Assembly: GCA_965153355.1 (NCBI GenBank)
Contig: OZ231127.1
Coordinates: 86,366,001-86,430,000, forward strand
Length of the DNA stretch: 64,000 nucleotides
Source of the DNA: Flaccisagitta enflata
Lineage: Eukaryota; Chaetognatha; Sagittoidea; Aphragmophora
Reading direction: 5' to 3'
Position numbers and translations under genes: made by a program. Below, piece after piece: positions 31,109 to 64,000 of the stretch (its first letter is position 1; each line of letters starts with the position of its first letter). The notes beneath the pieces are model-generated. The model searched no databases. It saw nothing but the letters and a program-made list of their open reading frames with translations, and was not told the DNA's origin.

Positions 31109-31328
31109 TTGTAGTTTTTGAGGAGGAAAATTTCTGATATGCAGCCTAAATAATAAAGAATAAACATATTGATTCAATGAGAAGTCCTGAAACTACTTAT
31201 TTACCATCAGTTTAATAACCAGACGTTTTGACAATTAAAAAACATTAAGTAAATGTCAGGATTATTTAGTAAAAAAAAAAATATTCATACAATATTTTGT
31301 TACGGGAGACAAATTGTTAAATATTCAT

Positions 31329-31334
31329 TTTATT
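31329..31334 (-). terminator. Candidate polyadenylation signal of gene B
   Basis: AATAAA on the minus strand, 74 bases past the TAA of exon 27. Canonical hexamer in the expected place; cleavage site not determined. Confidence 0.5.
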
Positions 31335-31407
31335 CTAAACCATTCATTCAAAGAATTATTCATCGATTCTATATTTCATATTTCTATTGGAAGGATAAGA
31401 GGTGAAC

Positions 31408-61452
<30,045 letters not shown>

Positions 61453-62077
61453 CTACAGGACAGAAGTCAATGGCACGAATTTATATCATTGTATGAATTG
61501 GTTTACAGATTTGTATCATGATTGATTTTGATCTCAACTAGATAGAATTTCCGAAAGAGGATCCCCTCTCACAAATTGTATGAATTGGTTATATTATTCT
61601 CACAAACACCCATTGCACGCCATGTGCCCAATTGAGATTGACTAAAAGTTAGGCCAATCTGTGTACAATTGCCTCAAACTTTAACGACAAAATGTATCTC
61701 GCTTTCATTCGGTATCATTCAGTATCATTCTATCGCGCGTGTACTCACTGACTCTCTCGCGCTTTCATAGGCACAGTCATCAACAATTAGTGTCAAATGA
61801 TCAAATATGCAAATGAGTGGGTAACGTCATTTTCATTCGCGATCTCGTAAACGTTGTAACAACCCGATTTCTCAAAAAAACCGTTTTTAAGACATTTACT
61901 TGACATCTTCAAGACGACGCCCGTTGCAAAAAACCGGCTCTAAAGATTTTATCTCTTGAATACTGGAAAAACAAGCCCTCAATTTTTGTTTTCTCGCCCC
62001 TGTTGTTAGAAAATTGTTATTGAAAAAAGATTCAAGGTCGTTTCTTGCTCTCGATTTTAATCAATCCGTCCGCTGAG
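61453..62077. other. Upstream of visible gene B exons, no exon seen
   Basis: Must contain intron, since exon 1 of the visible set opens in phase 0 after an acceptor. No coding segment recognised here or to 64000. Confidence 0.45.
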
Positions 62078-62319
62078 TCGTTTGGTGGTGGTGGTGGTGG
62101 TGGTGGTGGTGGTGGTGGTGTTGTTGCTGTTGTTGTTGGTCGCTGTTGTTGTCGCTGCTGCTAGTTGCTGGGTTGTTGCTGCTGTTGTTGCTGTTGCTGT
62201 TGGAGGGAGTGGTTGTTGCTGTTGTTGCTGCTGTTGCTGTTGCTCAGTAATGTCGCTGTCACCACAGTCATCGCCTCGCTGGTCAACAACGCCATTATGG
62301 TTGTTAATGTTGTTGTTGG

Positions 62320-62351
<32 letters not shown>

Positions 62352-62400
62352 TTGCTGCTGCTGCTGTTGTTGTTGTTGCTGCTGCTGCTGCTGTTGTTGT
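62078..62400. repeat. (GGT)n and (GTT/GCT)n trinucleotide repeats
   Basis: (GGT)n at 62083-62120, then mixed GTT/GCT units to about 62400. Encoded runs of Val, Leu or Cys are artefacts. Confidence 0.9.
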
Positions 62401-62644
62401 TTGTACGTTGTTGTCACCGTCATAGTTGTCGTCTCTGCTGTCATCATCGCCATTATGGCTGCGCCACCGTTGTTGCTGTTACAAGGTGTTGTTGTTTTGT
62501 TGTTGCTGCTGTTCCGCGGATGTCGTTGCATATATATTGCTGCTGTTGCTGGTTATTGCATTGCCGTTGCTGCATGTTGCTATATGTTAAGAGTTAGTTG
62601 TTGTTGCTGTTGGCTGGAAGGATAATAGTAAAGCTCCAAAGGTT

Positions 62645-63042
62645 AGATGCACCGGCACCCAGGCCCTGGCCGAAGCAGGTTGTAGCTGGCTGAGGGGGGA
62701 GAGGTGCCCCAAAGGGTCGATGACTCCATGCCACATAGACTTCTTCTTCGCTCTCCTGATAACCCTCTGAGCTTCTAGTGGCCCATAGTCTCAGCTCCTT
62801 ATACTCAACTGAATTGAGGCCAATCCCGGAGGCTGAATTTACCCATGCTGGGATTTAGGCCTTGAGGCTGGGATTTGGGCCTCAAAACTGGGATTTGAGC
62901 CCTGAGGCTGTGACATGGGTCTCGAGGCTGAGATATGGGCCACTAGGCTGGGGGGAGGGGGTGTACATAGGAGAAGGAGAAGGAGAAAATCCTGTATGTG
63001 TGAGAGCATAGGTCATCAGACCCTTCGGGTCCGCTGCCTAAA
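62645..63042. mobile_element. GGGCAGCGG-ended element, diverged
   Basis: Degenerate head near 62648, GGGTCGATGACTCC left and GGTCATCAGACCCTTCGGG then CCGCTGCC right. The interior is a GAGGCTGGGATTTGGGCCT minisatellite. Confidence 0.7.
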
Positions 63043-63189
63043 AGGAGAAGGAGAAGCAGAAGAAGGAGAAGAAGAGCAAGACAGATAGCAAATAGCAGAC
63101 AGAATAAATAAGAGGAAGAAGAAGTTACAGAAAAAGAAAAAGAAAAAGAAAAGAAGAAGAAAAAGAATTAGCTCAGGGTGCCAAGTAGA

Positions 63190-63752
63190 TGGTCAGCGGT
63201 ACCTGCAGGCTCGTATGAGTGTATGAGGATGTGAGGTGGTGAGAGGAGGGGCAGCGGCCCCGAAGGGGACGATGACCCATGTTGTTTTTATTTGAGCTTC
63301 GAGGTTGGAATTGGGGCCTGAAGCTGGGATTTGAGCATAGAGGCGGGGATTTGAGCCTCGTGGCTGAGATTTGAGCCTCGTGGCTGAGAATTGAGCCTCA
63401 AGACTGGGATTTGAGCCTCAGGAGGTTAGGATTTGGGCCTTGAGGCTGGATTTGGGCCTGAGGCTGGGCCTCGAGGCTGGGATTTGAAGTACTGCAGCCC
63501 AGATTTGGGCAACCAGGCTCATTTGGGCCCCGAGGCTAGGATTTGAATTTCCCGAGGCTGGATTTGGGCCCGAGGCTGATTTAGCCTGAGGCTGGATTGG
63601 GTTTCGAGGCCAGGATTTAGGCCTCAAGGCTGGGATCGTGTCCCAAGGAAAGCGGGGGGACGTAGGGAGGAGAAGGACATGAGAAGAAGAAGGAGAAATT
63701 TCTCCTGTGTGAAAAGCATAGGTCACCGCCCCCTTCCGCCGCTGCCCATAAA
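63190..63752. mobile_element. GGGCAGCGG-ended element
   Basis: TGGTCAGCGGTACCTG head, GGGCAGCGGCCCCGAAGG left, GCATAGGTCACCGCCCCC right. About 15 GAGGCTGGGATTTGAGCCT units inside. Confidence 0.75.
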
Positions 63753-63787
63753 GAAACGAAAAGAAAAGAATAGCTTAAAGTGTTAGA

Positions 63788-64000
63788 TGGTCAGCGGCAC
63801 CGCTGGCCTCTAAGTGAGTGCATGAGGGTGTGAGGTGGTGAGAGGGCAGTGGCCCCGAACATGAGCCGATGACCTATGCTGTTTTCTTATTTGCCTGGAA
63901 TTGGGGCTTCCTGTGTTGGGATTTGGAGCATAAGAGGGTGTGACTGAGCTCAGCTCTGAGCCTCGAGACTGGGATTTCAGCCTCGAGATTGGGATTTGGG
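63788..64000. mobile_element. GGGCAGCGG-ended element, cut by window end
   Basis: Head TGGTCAGCGGCACCGC, then GGCAGTGGCCCCGAAC and the start of the same minisatellite. It continues past the window. Confidence 0.65.

Overview
The window is nuclear DNA from an intron-rich eukaryote with a repeat-swollen genome. Evidence: GT-AG introns with consistent codon phase, hundreds of bases of (GT)n, (CT)n, (GTT)n and (GTTT)n microsatellites, hAT-like and mariner-like terminal-inverted-repeat (TIR) elements with visible target-site duplications (TSDs), and decayed non-LTR retrotransposons with a restriction-like endonuclease. The species cannot be named from sequence alone. The large helical-repeat protein suggests a protist or alga; the retrotransposon type would also fit an invertebrate. 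No rRNA, tRNA, CRISPR array or prokaryotic operon was seen.

Two genes can be assembled by hand, both on the minus strand. Gene B spans 61452-31408. It has 27 exons totalling 4,476 coding bases, or 1,491 residues plus a stop, and its 5' end lies beyond the visible exons. Every exon is bounded by AG/GT and every one of the 26 junctions is phase-compatible. It encodes a long protein of about 15 helical repeats. The repeats combine a charged helix with E/K-R-D..L, an amphipathic helix ending A-K-x-A-G-L, and a third helix with A-E-x-x-L. It ends in a domain resembling the stalk of dynein heavy chain. Gene A spans 20448-2526 and is a small secreted-protein gene of four exons, all joined in phase 1, about 160 residues. 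It has a signal peptide, a six-cysteine module, a short charged helical exon and a C-terminal exon. Gene A introns are 5-11 kb and full of transposons.

Layout. 1-20450: gene A, its introns loaded with foldback elements, hAT and mariner-like MITEs, and an uninterrupted 150-codon ORF. 20450-31400: intergenic, holding foldbacks, two non-LTR retrotransposon 3' ends that both stop at (CT)n tracts, and minisatellite-filled elements. 31400-61450: gene B. 61450-64000: intergenic or upstream intron, with trinucleotide repeats and three minisatellite-filled elements.

The main unusual pattern is in gene B. At least eight exons have had one edge, coding part plus splice site, copied into neighbouring intron DNA. 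In three places this grew into a true minisatellite (units of 87, about 80 and 113 bp). Many exons are also directly bordered by microsatellites, so that (GT)n supplies the donor dinucleotide or (CT)n supplies the polypyrimidine tract. Mobile elements are nested two or three deep, and TSDs allow some insertions to be ordered.
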